Source: Pleurodeles waltl (taxonomy: Eukaryota > Chordata > Amphibia > Caudata > Salamandridae). From it: 64,000 nucleotides of DNA. This document shows positions 20,377 to 32,672 of this stretch, one piece after another. The notes under the pieces were generated by a model. It had not been told where the DNA came from and did not search any database. It was given only the letters and a program-made list of their open reading frames with translations. The stretch is from positions 349,178,027-349,242,026 of the forward strand of contig NC_090439.1 in assembly GCF_031143425.1 (NCBI RefSeq). Reading direction: 5' to 3'. Position 1 is the stretch's first letter; every line of letters begins with the position of its first letter. A program made the translations under genes and the position numbers.

Positions 20377-23060
20377 TGTAGGAAGTTGGCTCTGTATGTG
20401 CTATTTCAAAGTAAGGAATAGCATGCACAGAGTCCAAGGGTTCCCCTTAGAGGTAAAATAGTGGTAAAAATAGATAATACTAATGCTCTATTTTGTGGTA
20501 GTGTGGTCGAGCAGTAGGCTTATCCAAGGAGTAGTGTTAAGCATTTGTTGTACATACACATAGACAATAAATGAGGTACACACACTCAGAGACAAATCCA
20601 GCCAATAGGTTTTTATATAGAAAAATATCTTTTCTTAGTTTATTTTAAGAACCACAGGTTCAAATTCTACATGTAATATCTCATTTGAAAGGTATTGCAG
20701 GTAAGTACTTTAGGAACTTTAAATCATAAAAATTGCATGTATACTTTACGAGTTATTGACAAATAGCTGTTTTAAAAGTGGACACAGTGCAATTTTCACA
20801 GTTCCTAGGGGAGGTAAGTATTTGTTAGGTTAACCAGGTAAGTAAGACACTTACAGGGCTTAGTTCTTGGTCCAAGGTAGCCCACCGTTGGGGGTTCAGA
20901 GCAACCCCAAAGTCACCACACCAGCAGCTCAGGGCCGGTCAGGTGCAGAGTTCAAAGTGGTGCCCAAAACACATAGGCTAGCATGGAGAGAAGGGGGTGC
21001 CCCGGTTCCTGTCTGCTTGCAGGTAAGTACCCGCGTCTTCGGAGGGCAGACCAGGGGGGTTTTGTAGGGCACCGGGGGGGACACAAGTCCACACAGAAAT
21101 TTCACCCTCAGCAGCGCGGGGGCGGCCGGGTGCAGTGTAGAAACAAGCGTCGGGTTTGTAATGGAAGTCAATGGGAGATCTAGGGATCTCTTCAGCGCTG
21201 CAGGCAGGCAAGGGGGGGGTTCCTCGGGGAAACCTCCACTTGGTCAAGGGAGAGGGACTCCTGGGGGTCACTCCTCCAGTGAAAGTCCGGTCCTTCAGGT
21301 CCTGGGGGCTGCGGGTGCAGGGTCTCTCCCAGGTGTCGGGACTTAGGATTCAAAGAGTCGCGGTCAGGGGAAGCCTCGGGATTCCCTCTGCAGGCGGCGC
21401 TGTGGGGGCTCAGGGGGGACAGGTTTTTGTACTCACAGTCTTAGAGTAGTCCTGGGGTCCCTCCTGAGGTGTTGGATCGCCACCAGCCGAGTCGGGGTCG
21501 CCGGGTGCAGTGTTGCAAGTCTCACGCTTCTTGCGGGGAGCTTGCAGGGTTCTTTAAAGCTGCTGGAAACAAAGTTGCAGCTTTTCTTGGAGCAGGTCCG
21601 CTGTCCTCGGGAGTTTCTTGTCTTTTCGAAGCAGGGGCAGTCCTCAGAGGATGTCGAGGTCGCTGGTCCCTTTGGAAGGCGTCGCTGGAGCAGGATCTTT
21701 GGAAGGCAGGAGACAGGCCGGTGAGTTTCTGGAGCCAAGGCAGTTGTCGTCTTCTGGTCTTCCTCTGCAGGGGTTTTCAGCTAGGCAGTCCTTCTTCTTG
21801 TAGTTGCAGGAATCTAATTTTCTAGGGTTCAGGGTAGCCCTTAAATACTAAATTTAAGGGCGTGTTTAGGTCTGGGGGGTTAGTAGCCAATGGCTACTAG
21901 CCCTGAGGGTGGGTACACCCTCTTTGTGCCTCCTCCCAAGGGGAGGGGGTCACAATCCTAAACCCATTGGGGGAATCCTCCATCTGCAAGATGGAGGATT
22001 TCTAAAAGTTAGAGTCACCTCAGCTCAGGACACCTTAGGGGCTGTCCTGACTGGCCAGTGACTCCTCCTTGTTATTCTCATTATTTTCTCCGGCCTTGCC
22101 GCCAAAAGTGGGGCCTGGCCGGAGGGGGCGGGCAACTCCACTAGCTGGAGTGTCCTGCTGGGTTGGCACAAAGGAGGTGAGCCTTTGAGGCTCACCGCCA
22201 GGTGTGACAATTCCTGCCTGGGAGAGGTGTTAGCATCTCCACCCAGTGCAGGCTTTGTTACTGGCCTCAGAGTGACAAAGGCACTCTCCCCATGGGGCCA
22301 GCAACATGTCTCGGTTTGTGGCAGGCTGCTAAAACTAGTCAGCCTACACAGATAGTCGGTTAAGTTTCAGGGGGCACCTCTAAGGTGTCCTCTGTGGTGT
22401 ATTTTACAATAAAATGTACACTGGCATCAGTGTGCATTTATTGTGCTGAGAAGTTTGATACCAAACTTCCCAGTTTTCAGTGTAGCCATTATGGTACTGT
22501 GGAGTTCGTGGTTGACAGACTCCCAGACCATATACTCTTATGGCTACCCTGCACTTACAATGTCTAAGGTTTTGTTTAGACACTGTAGGGGTACCATGCT
22601 CATGCACTGGTACCCTCACCTATGGTATAGTGCACCCTGCCTTAGGGCTGTAAGGCCTGCTAGAGGGGTGTCTTACCTATACTGCATAGGCAGTGAGAGG
22701 CTGGCATGGCACCCTGAGGGGAGTGCCATGTCGACTTACTCGTTTTGTCCTCACTAGCACACACAAGCTGGCAAGCAGTGTGTCTGTGCTGAGTGAGAGG
22801 TCTCCAGGGTGGCATAAGACATGCTGCAGCCCTTAGAGACCTTCCTTGGCATCAGGGCCCTTGGTACTAGAAGTACCAGTTACAAGGGACTTATCTGGAT
22901 GCCAGGGTCTGCCAATTGTGGATACAAAAGTACAGGTTAGGGAAAGAACACTGGTGCTGGGGCCTGGTTAGCAGGCCTCAGCACACTTTCAATTGTAAAC
23001 ATAGCATCAGCAAAGGCAAAAAGTCAGGGGGCAACCATGCCAAGGAGGCATTTCCTTACA
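20377..23060 (-). repeat. 3' LTR of the young minus-strand element
   Basis: TGTAGGAAGTTGG at 20377 to TTTCCTTACA at 23060, 2684 bp. It is nearly identical to the partner LTR at 28135-30818. Confidence 0.95.
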
Positions 23061-23090
23061 CAACCCCCCCCCAAACGAAAGAGGATGAGA

Positions 23091-26000
23091 CTAACCTTTC
23101 CCAAGAGAGTCTTCATTTTCTAAGTGGAAGAACCTGGAAAGGCCATCTGCATTGGCATGGGCAGTCCCAGGTCTGTGTTCCACTATAAAGTCCATTCCCT
23201 GTAGGGAGATGGACCACCTCAACAGTTTAGGATTTTCACCTTTCATTTGCATCAGCCATTTGAGAGGTCTGTGGTCAGTTTGAACTAGGAAGTGAGTCCC
23301 AAAGAGGTATGGTCTCAGCTTCTTCAGGGACCAAACCACAGCAAAGGCCTCCCTCTCAATGGCACTCCAACGCTGCTCCCTGGGGAGTAACCTCCTGCTA
23401 ATGAAAGCAACAGGCTGGTCAAGGCCATCATCATTTGTTTGGGACAAAACTGCCCCTATCCCATGTTCAGAGGCATCAGTCTGCACAATGAACTGCTTAG
23501 AATAATCTGGAGCTTTGAGAACTGGTGCTGAGCACATTGCCTGTTTCAGGGTGTCAAAGGCCTGTTGGCATTCCACAGTCCAGTTTACTTTCTTGGGCAT
23601 TTTCTTGGAGGTGAGTTCAGTGAGGGCTGTCACAATGGATCCATATCCCTTCACAAACCTCCTGTAATACCCAGTCAAGCCAAGGAATGCCCTGACTTGA
23701 GTCTGGGTTTTTGGAGCTACCCAGTCCAGAATAGTCTGGATCTTGGGTTGGAGTGGCTGAACTTGGCCTCCACCTACAAGGTGTCCCAAGTAAACCACAG
23801 TTCCCTGCCCTATCTGGCATTTGGATGCCTTGATAGAGAGGCCTGCAGATTGCAGAGCCTTCAAAACCTTCCTCAGGTGGACCAGGTGATCCTGCCAGGT
23901 GGAGCTAAAGACAGCAATATCATCAAGATAAGCTGTGCTAAAGGACTCCAAGCCAGCAAGGACTTGATTCACCAACCTTTGGAAGGTGGCAGGGGCATTC
24001 TTTAAACCAAAGGGCATAACAGTAAACTGATAATGCCCATCAGGTGTGGAGAATGCTGTCTTTTCTTTTGCTCCAGGTGCCATTTTTATTTGCCAGTACC
24101 CTGCTGTCAAGTCAAAGGTACTTAGAAATTTGGCAGCACCTAATTTATCAATGAGCTCATCAGCTCTTGGGATTGGATGAGCATCTGTCTTGGTGACAGA
24201 ATTGAGCCCTCTGTAGTCCACACAAAACCTCATCTCTTTCTTTCCATCTTTGGTGTGAGGTTTGGGGACTAAGACCACTGGGCTAGCCCAGGGGCTGTCA
24301 GAGCGCTCAATTACTCCCAATTCCAGCATCTTGTGGACTTCCACCTTGATGCTTTCTTTAACATGGTCAGATTGTCTAAAGATTTTGTTCTTGACAGGCA
24401 TGCTGTCTCCTGTGTCCACATCATGGGTACACAGGTGTGTCTGACCAGGGGTTAAGGAGAAGAGTTCTGGAAACTGTTGTAGGACTCTCCTACAATCAGC
24501 TTGCTGTTGGCCAGAGAGGGTGTCTGAGTAGATCACTCCATCTACTGTACCATCTTTTGGGTCTGATGACAGAAGATCAGGGAGAGGTTCACTCTCTGCC
24601 TCCTGATCTTCATCTGTTACCATCAACAGATTGACATCAGCCCTGTCATGGAAGAGCTTAAGGCGGTTCACATGGATCACCCTCTTGGGGCTCCTGCTTG
24701 TGCCCAGGTCCACCAGGTAGGTGACCTGACTCTTCCTTTCTAGCACTGGGTAAGGGCCACTCCATTTGTCCTGGAGTGCCCTGGGAGCCACAGCCTCCAG
24801 AACCCAGACTTTCTGCCTTGGTTGGAACTCAACCAGTGCAGCCTTTTGGTCATACCAAAACTTCTGGAGCTGTTGGCTGGCCTCAAGGTTTTTTGTTGCC
24901 TTTTCCATGTACTCTGCCATTCTAGAGCGAAGGCCAAGTACATAGTCCACTATGTCTTGTTTTGGCTCATGGAGAGGTCTCTCCCAGCCTTCTTTAACAA
25001 GAGCAAGTGGTCCCCTTACAGGATGACCAAACAGAAGTTCAAAGGGTGAGAATCCTACTCCCTTCTGTGGCACCTCTCTGTAAGCGAAAAGCAGACATGG
25101 CAAGAGGACATCCCATCTCCTTTTGAGCTTTTCTGGGAGCCCCATGATCATGCCTTTTAATGTCTTGTTGAATCTCTCAACCAAGCCATTAGTTTGTGGA
25201 TGGTATGGTGTAGTGAATTTATAAGTCACTCCACACTCATTCCACATGTGCTTTAGGTATGCTGACATGAAGTTGGTACCTCTGTCAGACACCACCTCCT
25301 TAGGGAAACCCACTCTGGTAAAGATACCAATGAGGGCCTTGGCTACTGCAGGGGCAGTAGTCGACCTAAGGGGAATAGCTTCAGGATACCTGGTAGCATG
25401 ATCCACTACTACCAGGATATACATATTTCCTGAGGCTGTGGGAGGTTCTAGTGGACCAACTATGTCCACACCCACTCTTTCAAAGGGAACCCCCACCACT
25501 GGAAGTGGAATGAGGGGGGCCTTTGGATGCCCACCTGTCTTACCACTGGCTTGACAGGTGGGGCAGGAGAGGCAAAACTCCTTAACCATGTTGGACATAT
25601 TGGGCCAGTAGAAGTGGTTGACTAACCTCTCCCACGTCTTGGTTTGTCCCAAATGTCCAGCAAGGGGAATGTCATGGGCCAATGTTAGGATGAACTTCCT
25701 GAACAGCTGAGGCACTACCACTCTCCTAGTGGCACCAGGTTTGGGGTCTCTGGCCTCAGTGTACAGGAGTCCATCTTCCCAATAGACCCTATGCGTTCCA
25801 TTTTTCTTGCCTTTGGACTCTTCAGCAGCTTGCTGCCTAAGGCCTTCAAGAGAGGGACAGGTTTCTTGTCCCTTACACAGCTCCTCCCTTGAGGGTCCCC
25901 CTGGGCCTAAGAGCTCAACCTGATAAGGTTCAAGCTCCAAAGGCTCAGTTCCCTCAGAGGGCAGAACTTCTTCCTGAGAAGAGAGGTTCCTTTTCTTTTG

Positions 26001-27870
26001 CTGTGATGCAGTTGGTTTCCCAACTGACTTTCCTGTTCTCTTGGTAGGCTGGGCCATTCTTCCAGACTCCAGCTCTACTTGTTCACCCTGTGCCTTGCAT
26101 TGTGCTCTTGTCTTCACACACACCAGTTCAGGGATACCCAGCATTGCTGCATGGGTTTTTAGTTCTACCTCAGCCCATGCTGAGGACTCCAGGTCATTTC
26201 CAAGCAGACAGTCCACTGGGATATTTGAGGAGACCACCACCTGTTTCAGGCCATTGACCCCTCCCCATTCTAAAGTAACCATTGCCATGGGATGTACTTT
26301 TCTCTGATTGTCAGCGTTGGTGACTGTGTAAGTTTTTCCAGTCAGGTATTGGCCAGGGGAAACCAGTTTCTCTGTCACCATGGTGACACTGGCACCTGTA
26401 TCCCTCAGGCCCTCTATTCTAGTCCCATTAATTAAGAGTTGCTGTCTGTATTTTTGCATGTTAGGCGGCCAGACAGCTAGTGTGGCTAAATCCACCCCAC
26501 CCTCAGAAACTAGAGTAGCTTCAGTGTGGACCCTGATTTGCTCTGGGCACACTGTTGATCCCACTTGGAGACTAGCCATACCAGTGTTACCTGGATGGGA
26601 GTTTGGAGTGGAACCTTTCTTGGGACAGGCCTTGTCTCCAGTTGGGTGTCCATGCTGTTTACAGCTATGACACCAGGCCTTTTTGGGATCAAAGTTTTTA
26701 CCCTTGTACCCATTGTTTTGTGAAGAGGCTCTGGGCCCACCCTCCTGTGCAGGTTTTTGGGGGCCTGTAGAAGACTCTTTACTATTTTTAGTTTTGGTTG
26801 TCTCATCACCCTTCCCCTGGGGAGTCTTTGTGACCCCTTTCTTTTGGTCACCCCCTGTTGAAGTCTTGGACACCCTTGTCTTGACCCAATGGTCCGCCTT
26901 CTTTCCCAATTCTTGGGGAGAAATTGGTCCTAGGTCTACCAGATGCTGATGCAGTTTATCATTGAAACAATTACTTAACAGGTGTTCTTTCACAAATAAA
27001 TTGTACAGCCCATCATAATTACTTACACCACTGCCTTGAATCCAACCATCTAGTGTTTTCACTGAGTAGTCTACAAAGTCAACCCAGGTCTGGCTCGAGG
27101 ATTTTTGAGCCCCCCTGAATCTAATCCTATACTCCTCAGTGGAGAATCCAAAGCCCTCAATCAGGGTACCCTTCATGAGGTCATAAGATTCTGCATCTTG
27201 TCCAGAGAGTGTGAGGAGTCTATCCCTACACTTTCCTGTGAACATTTCCCAAAGGAGAGCACCCCAGTGAGATCTGTTCACTTTTCTGGTTACACAAGCC
27301 CTCTCAAAAGCTGTGAACCATTTGGTGATGTCATCACCATCTTCATATTTAGTTACAATCCCTTTAGGGATTTTCAACATGTCAGGAGAATCTCTGACCC
27401 TATTTATGTTGCTGCCACCATTGATGGGTCCTAGGCCCATCTCTTGTCTTTCCCTCTCTATGGCTAGGATCTGTCTTTCCAAAGCCAATCTTTTGGCCAT
27501 CCTGGCTAACTGGATGTCCTCTTCACTGGGGCTATCCTCAGTGATTTCAGAGGTGTTGGTCTCTCCTGTGAGGGAACCAGCATCTCTGACTATTATTTTA
27601 GGAGTCAGGGTTTGAGGGACCCTGTTCTCCCTAGATAGGACTGGTACGGGGGGAATTTTCCTCCAAGTCACTATCCTCTTCCTCTGAGTTGCCACCCTCA
27701 GAGGGGTTGGCCTTTTCAAACTCTGCCAAAAGCTCCTGGAGCTGTATTTTGGTAGGTTTGGGGCCCATTGTTATTTTCTTTATTTTACAGAGTGACCTTA
27801 GCTCCCTCATCTTAAGATGGAGGTAAGGTGTGGTGTCGAGTTCCACCACAGTCACATCTGTGCTAGACAT
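23091..27870 (-). pseudogene. Gag-Pol polyprotein with a single +1 frameshift in Gag
   Basis: The same domain order as at 10142: Gag, CHSC...C knuckle, DTGA protease, integrase with consensus SDRGTNF, RT with YLDD, RNase H. The Gag start is at 27870. One extra base in the run at about 27643-27653 (after residue ~73, ...LEENSP) shifts the frame, and the first frame ends at 27631. The other 1520 or so codons are open to the stop at 23091. All catalytic motifs that I checked are present. The defect is therefore a single recent lesion, or this copy was moved by proteins from another copy. Translation from an internal ATG would lack the Gag N-terminus. Confidence 0.9.
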
Positions 27871-28114
27871 TTTGTTTCTAAAAGTTGGAATACTTTTTAA
27901 GAATCTACAACTGGTTCTAGAATCTAATTCAAACTTTTACAAACTTTTAAACTCTAAAAGAAATGCTAAACAGGATCTAACACAAGGCCCTAGCAGGTCT
28001 TTTAAGAATTTAGAAAACTTTTCAAATTGCAAAAATCAATTTCTAATGACAATTTTGGAATTTGTCGTGTGATCAGGTATTGGCTGAGTAGTCCAGCAAA
28101 TGCAAAGTCTTGTA

Positions 28115-28133
28115 CCCCACCGCTGATCCACCA
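28115..28133 (-). other. Primer-binding site of the young minus-strand element
   Basis: The minus strand reads TGGTGGATCAGCGGTGGGG one base after the 5' LTR, in the AT-insertion form. The leader occupies 27871-28134. Confidence 0.7.
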
Positions 28134-28134
28134 A

Positions 28135-30818
28135 TGTAGGAAGTTGGCTCTGTATGTGCTATTTCAAAGTAAGGAATAGCATGCACAGAGTCCAAGGGTT
28201 CCCCTTAGAGGTAAAATAGTGGTAAAAATAGATAATACTAATGCTCTATTTTGTGGTAGTGTGGTCGAGCAGTAGGCTTATCCAAGGAGTAGTGTTAAGC
28301 ATTTGTTGTACATACACATAGACAATAAATGAGGTACACACACTCAGAGACAAATCCAGCCAATAGGTTTTTATATAGAAAAATATCTTTTCTTAGTTTA
28401 TTTTAAGAACCACAGGTTCAAATTCTACATGTAATATCTCATTTGAAAGGTATTGCAGGTAAGTACTTTAGGAACTTTAAATCATAAAAATTGCATGTAT
28501 ACTTTACGAGTTATTGACAAATAGCTGTTTTAAAAGTGGACACAGTGCAATTTTCACAGTTCCTAGGGGAGGTAAGTATTTGTTAGGTTAACCAGGTAAG
28601 TAAGACACTTACAGGGCTTAGTTCTTGGTCCAAGGTAGCCCACCGTTGGGGGTTCAGAGCAACCCCAAAGTCACCACACCAGCAGCTCAGGGCCGGTCAG
28701 GTGCAGAGTTCAAAGTGGTGCCCAAAACACATAGGCTAGCATGGAGAGAAGGGGGTGCCCCGGTTCTGGTCTGCTTGCAGGTAAGTACCCGCGTCTTCGG
28801 AGGGCAGACCAGGGGGGTTTTGTAGGGCACCGGGGGGGACACAAGTCCACACAGAAATTTCACCCTCAGCAGCGCGGGGGCGGCCGGGTGCAGTGTAGAA
28901 ACAAGCGTCGGGTTTGTAATGGAAGTCAATGGGAGATCTAGGGATCTCTTCAGCGCTGCAGGCAGGCAAGGGGGGGGTTCCTCGGGGAAACCTCCACTTG
29001 GTCAAGGGAGAGGGACTCCTGGGGGTCACTCCTCCAGTGAAAGTCCGGTCCTTCAGGTCCTGGGGGCTGCGGGTGCAGGGTCTCTCCCAGGTGTCGGGAC
29101 TTAGGATTCAAAGAGTCGCGGTCAGGGGAAGCCTCGGGATTCCCTCTGCAGGCGGCGCTGTGGGGGCTCAGGGGGGACAGGTTTTTGTACTCACAGTCTT
29201 AGAGTAGTCCTGGGGTCCCTCCTGAGGTGTTGGATCGCCACCAGCCGAGTCGGGGTCGCCGGGTGCAGTGTTGCAAGTCTCACGCTTCTTGCGGGGAGCT
29301 TGCAGGGTTCTTTAAAGCTGCTGGAAACAAAGTTGCAGCTTTTCTTGGAGCAGGTCCGCTGTCCTCGGGAGTTTCTTGTCTTTTCGAAGCAGGGGCAGTC
29401 CTCAGAGGATGTCGAGGTCGCTGGTCCCTTTGGAAGGCGTCGCTGGAGCAGGATCTTTGGAAGGCAGGAGACAGGCCGGTGAGTTTCTGGAGCCAAGGCA
29501 GTTGTCGTCTTCTGGTCTTCCTCTGCAGGGGTTTTCAGCTAGGCAGTCCTTCTTCTTGTAGTTGCAGGAATCTAATTTTCTAGGGTTCAGGGTAGCCCTT
29601 AAATACTAAATTTAAGGGCGTGTTTAGGTCTGGGGGGTTAGTAGCCAATGGCTACTAGCCCTGAGGGTGGGTACACCCTCTTTGTGCCTCCTCCCAAGGG
29701 GAGGGGGTCACAATCCTAACCCTATTGGGGGAATCCTCCATCTGCAAGATGGAGGATTTCTAAAAGTTAGAGTCACCTCAGCTCAGGACACCTTAGGGGC
29801 TGTCCTGACTGGCCAGTGACTCCTCCTTGTTATTCTCATTATTTTCTCCGGCCTTGCCGCCAAAAGTGGGGCCTGGCCGGAGGGGGCGGGCAACTCCACT
29901 AGCTGGAGTGTCCTGCTGGGTTGGCACAAAGGAGGTGAGCCTTTGAGGCTCACCGCCAGGTGTGACAATTCCTGCCTGGGAGAGGTGTTAGCATCTCCAC
30001 CCAGTGCAGGCTTTGTTACTGGCCTCAGAGTGACAAAGGCACTCTCCCCATGGGGCCAGCAACATGTCTCGGTTTGTGGCAGGCTGCTAAAACTAGTCAG
30101 CCTACACAGATAGTCGGTTAAGTTTCAGGGGGCACCTCTAAGGTGTCCTCTGTGGTGTATTTTACAATAAAATGTACACTGGCATCAGTGTGCATTTATT
30201 GTGCTGAGAAGTTTGATACCAAACTTCCCAGTTTTCAGTGTAGCCATTGTGGTACTGTGGAGTTCGTGGTTGACAGACTCCCAGACCATATACTCTTATG
30301 GCTACCCTGCACTTACAATGTCTAAGGTTTTGTTTAGACACTGTAGGGGTACCATGCTCATGCACTGGTACCCTCACCTATGGTATAGTGCACCCTGCCT
30401 TAGGGCTGTAAGGCCTGCTAGAGGGGTGTCTTACCTATACTGCATAGGCAGTGAGAGGCTGGCATGGCACCCTGAGGGGAGTGCCATGTCGACTTACTCG
30501 TTTTGTCCTCACTAGCACACACAAGCTGGCAAGCAGTGTGTCTGTGCTGAGTGAGAGGTCTCCAGGGTGGCATAAGACATGCTGCAGCCCTTAGAGACCT
30601 TCCTTGGCATCAGGGCCCTTGGTACTAGAAGTACCAGTTACAAGGGACTTATCTGGATGCCAGGGTCTGCCAATTGTGGATACAAAAGTACAGGTTAGGG
30701 AAAGAACACTGGTGCTGGGGCCTGGTTAGCAGGCCTCAGCACACTTTCAATTGTAAACATAGCATCAGCAAAGGCAAAAAGTCAGGGGGCAACCATGCCA
30801 AGGAGGCATTTCCTTACA
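28135..30818 (-). repeat. 5' LTR of the young minus-strand element
   Basis: TGTAGGAAGTTGG at 28135 to TTCCTTACA at 30818, 2684 bp, followed by the right ATCAT duplication. Confidence 0.95.
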
Positions 30819-30823
30819 ATCAT
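30819..30823. repeat. Target site duplication ATCAT, right copy
   Basis: An exact copy of 20372-20376. It lies at the point where the interrupted integrase frame resumes (ATRYPEA...). Confidence 0.95.
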
Positions 30824-32667
30824 GCTACTAGGTATCCTGAAGCTATTCCCCTTAGGTCGACTACTGCCCCTGCAGTAGCCAAGGCCCTCATTGGTATCTT
30901 TACCAGAGTGGGTTTCCCTAAGGAGGTGGTGTCTGACAGAGGTACCAACTTCATGTCAGCATACCTAAAACACATGTGGAATGAGTGTGGAGTGACTTAC
31001 AAATTCACTACACCATACCATCCACAAACTAATGGCTTAGTTGAGAGATTCAACAAGACATTAAAAGGCATGATCATGGGGCTCCCAGAAAAACTCAAAA
31101 GGAGATGGGATGTCCTCTTGCCATGTCTGCTTTTTGCTTACAGAGAGGTGCCACAGAAGGGAGTAGGATTCTCACCCTTTGAACTTCTGTTTGGTCACCC
31201 TGTAAGGGGACCACTTGCTCTTGTTAAAGAAGGCTGGGAGAGACCTCTTCATGAGCCTAAACAAGACATAGTGGACTATGTACTTGGCCTTCGCTCTAGA
31301 ATGGCAGAGTACATGGAAAAGGCAACCAAAAACCTTGAGGCCAGCCAACAGCTCCAGAAGTTTTGGTATGACCAAAAGGCTGCAATGGTTGAGTTCCAAC
31401 CAGGGCAGAAAGTCTGGGTTCTGGAGCCTGTGGCTCCCAGGGCACTCCAGGACAAATGGAGTGGCCCTTACCCAGTGCTAGAAAGGAAGAGTCAGGTCAC
31501 CTACCTGGTGGACCTGGGCACAAGCAGGAGCCCCAAGAGGGTGATCCATGTGAACCGCCTTAAGCTCTTCCGTGACAGGGCTGATGTAAATCTGTTGATG
31601 GTAACAGATGAGGATCAGGAGGCAGAGAGTGAACCTCTCCCTGATCTTCTGTCATCAGACCCAAAAGATGGCTCAGTAGATGGAGTGATCTACTCAGACA
31701 CCTTCTCTGGCCAACAGCAAGCTGATTGTAGGAGAGTCCTACAACAGTTTCCTGAACTCTTCTCCCTGACCCCTGGTCAGACACACCTGTGTACCCATGA
31801 TGTGGACACAGGAGACAGCATGCCTGTCAAAAACAATATTTTTAGACAGTCTGACCATGTTAAGGAAAGCATCAAGGTGGAAGTCCACAAGATGCTGGAA
31901 TTGGGAGTAATTGAGCGCTCTGACAGCCCCTGGGCTAGCCCAGTGGTCTTAGTCCCCAAACCTCACACCAAAGATGGAAAGAAAGAGATGAGGTTTTGTG
32001 TGGACTACAGAGGGCTCAACTCTGTCACCAAGACAGATGCTCATCCAATTCCTAGAGCTGATGAGCTCATAGACAAATTAGGTGCTGCCAAATTCTTAAG
32101 TACCTTTGACTTGACAGCAGGGTACTGGCAAATAAAAATGGCACCTGGAGCAAAAGAGAAAACAGCATTCTCCACACCTGATGGGCATTATCAGTTTACT
32201 GTTATGCCCTTTGGTTTAAAGAATGCCCCTGCCACCTTCCAAAGGTTGGTGAATCAAGTCCTTGCTGGCTTGGAGTCCTTTAGCACAGCTTATCTTGATG
32301 ATATTGCTGTCTTTAGCTCCACCTGGCAGGATCACCTGGTCACCTGAAGAAGGTTTTGAAGGCTCTGCAATCTGCAGGCCTCTCTATCAAGGCATCCAAA
32401 TGCCAGATAGGGCAGGGAACTGTGGTTTACTTGGGCCACCTTGTAGGTGGAGGCCAAGTTCAGCCACTCCAACCCAAGATCCAGACTATTCTGGACTGGG
32501 TAGCTCCAAAAACCCAGACTCAAGTCAGGGCATTCCTTGGCTTGACTGGGTATTACAGGAGGTTTGTGAAGGGATATGGATCCATTGTGACAGCCCTCAC
32601 TGAACTCACCTCCAAGAAAATGCCCAAGAAAGTGAACTGGACTGTGGAATGCCAACAGGCCTTTGAC

Positions 32668-32672
32668 ACCCT
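32668..32672. repeat. Target site duplication ACCCT, left copy
   Basis: ACCCT before the LTR terminus at 32673, repeated exactly at 42826-42830 after CTACA. Confidence 0.95.

Larger units (their letters stand above)
20377..30818 (-). mobile_element. Full-length nested Gypsy insertion, young, minus strand
   Basis: A 10,442-bp element with equal-length LTRs (20377-23060 and 28135-30818, 2684 bp each), a primer site (28115-28133), a G-run polypurine tract (23064-23072 as C) and a near-complete Gag-Pol. The two LTRs differ at only about four sites that I could find by eye: CGGTTCCTG/CGGTTCTGG near 21005 and 28763, two or three changes near 21955/29715, and ATTATGG/ATTGTGG near 22486/30244. The insertion is therefore recent. 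It lies inside the integrase gene of another family member and in the same direction as the laminin gene. Confidence 0.95.
30819..32672 (+). pseudogene. Gag-Pol of second unit, part 2 (integrase core to RT)
   Basis: Continues the frame broken at 20376: integrase SDRGTNF and NGLVERFNKT, the GPY module, then RT through YLDD. One C is missing at about 32340 (GGTCACC instead of GGTCCACC), shifting the frame just after the YLDD region and ending it at 32347. The remaining connection and thumb codons are still readable in the shifted frame to 32672, where the next nested element enters after ...QQAFDTL. Confidence 0.92.

Noticed and set aside
30674..32347. A 557-codon frame that seems to begin in LTR sequence and run into integrase and RT.
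   Set aside because: The first 48 codons come from the nested LTR (30674-30818). The fusion is an accident of the insertion point, and the frame ends at a 1-nt deletion.
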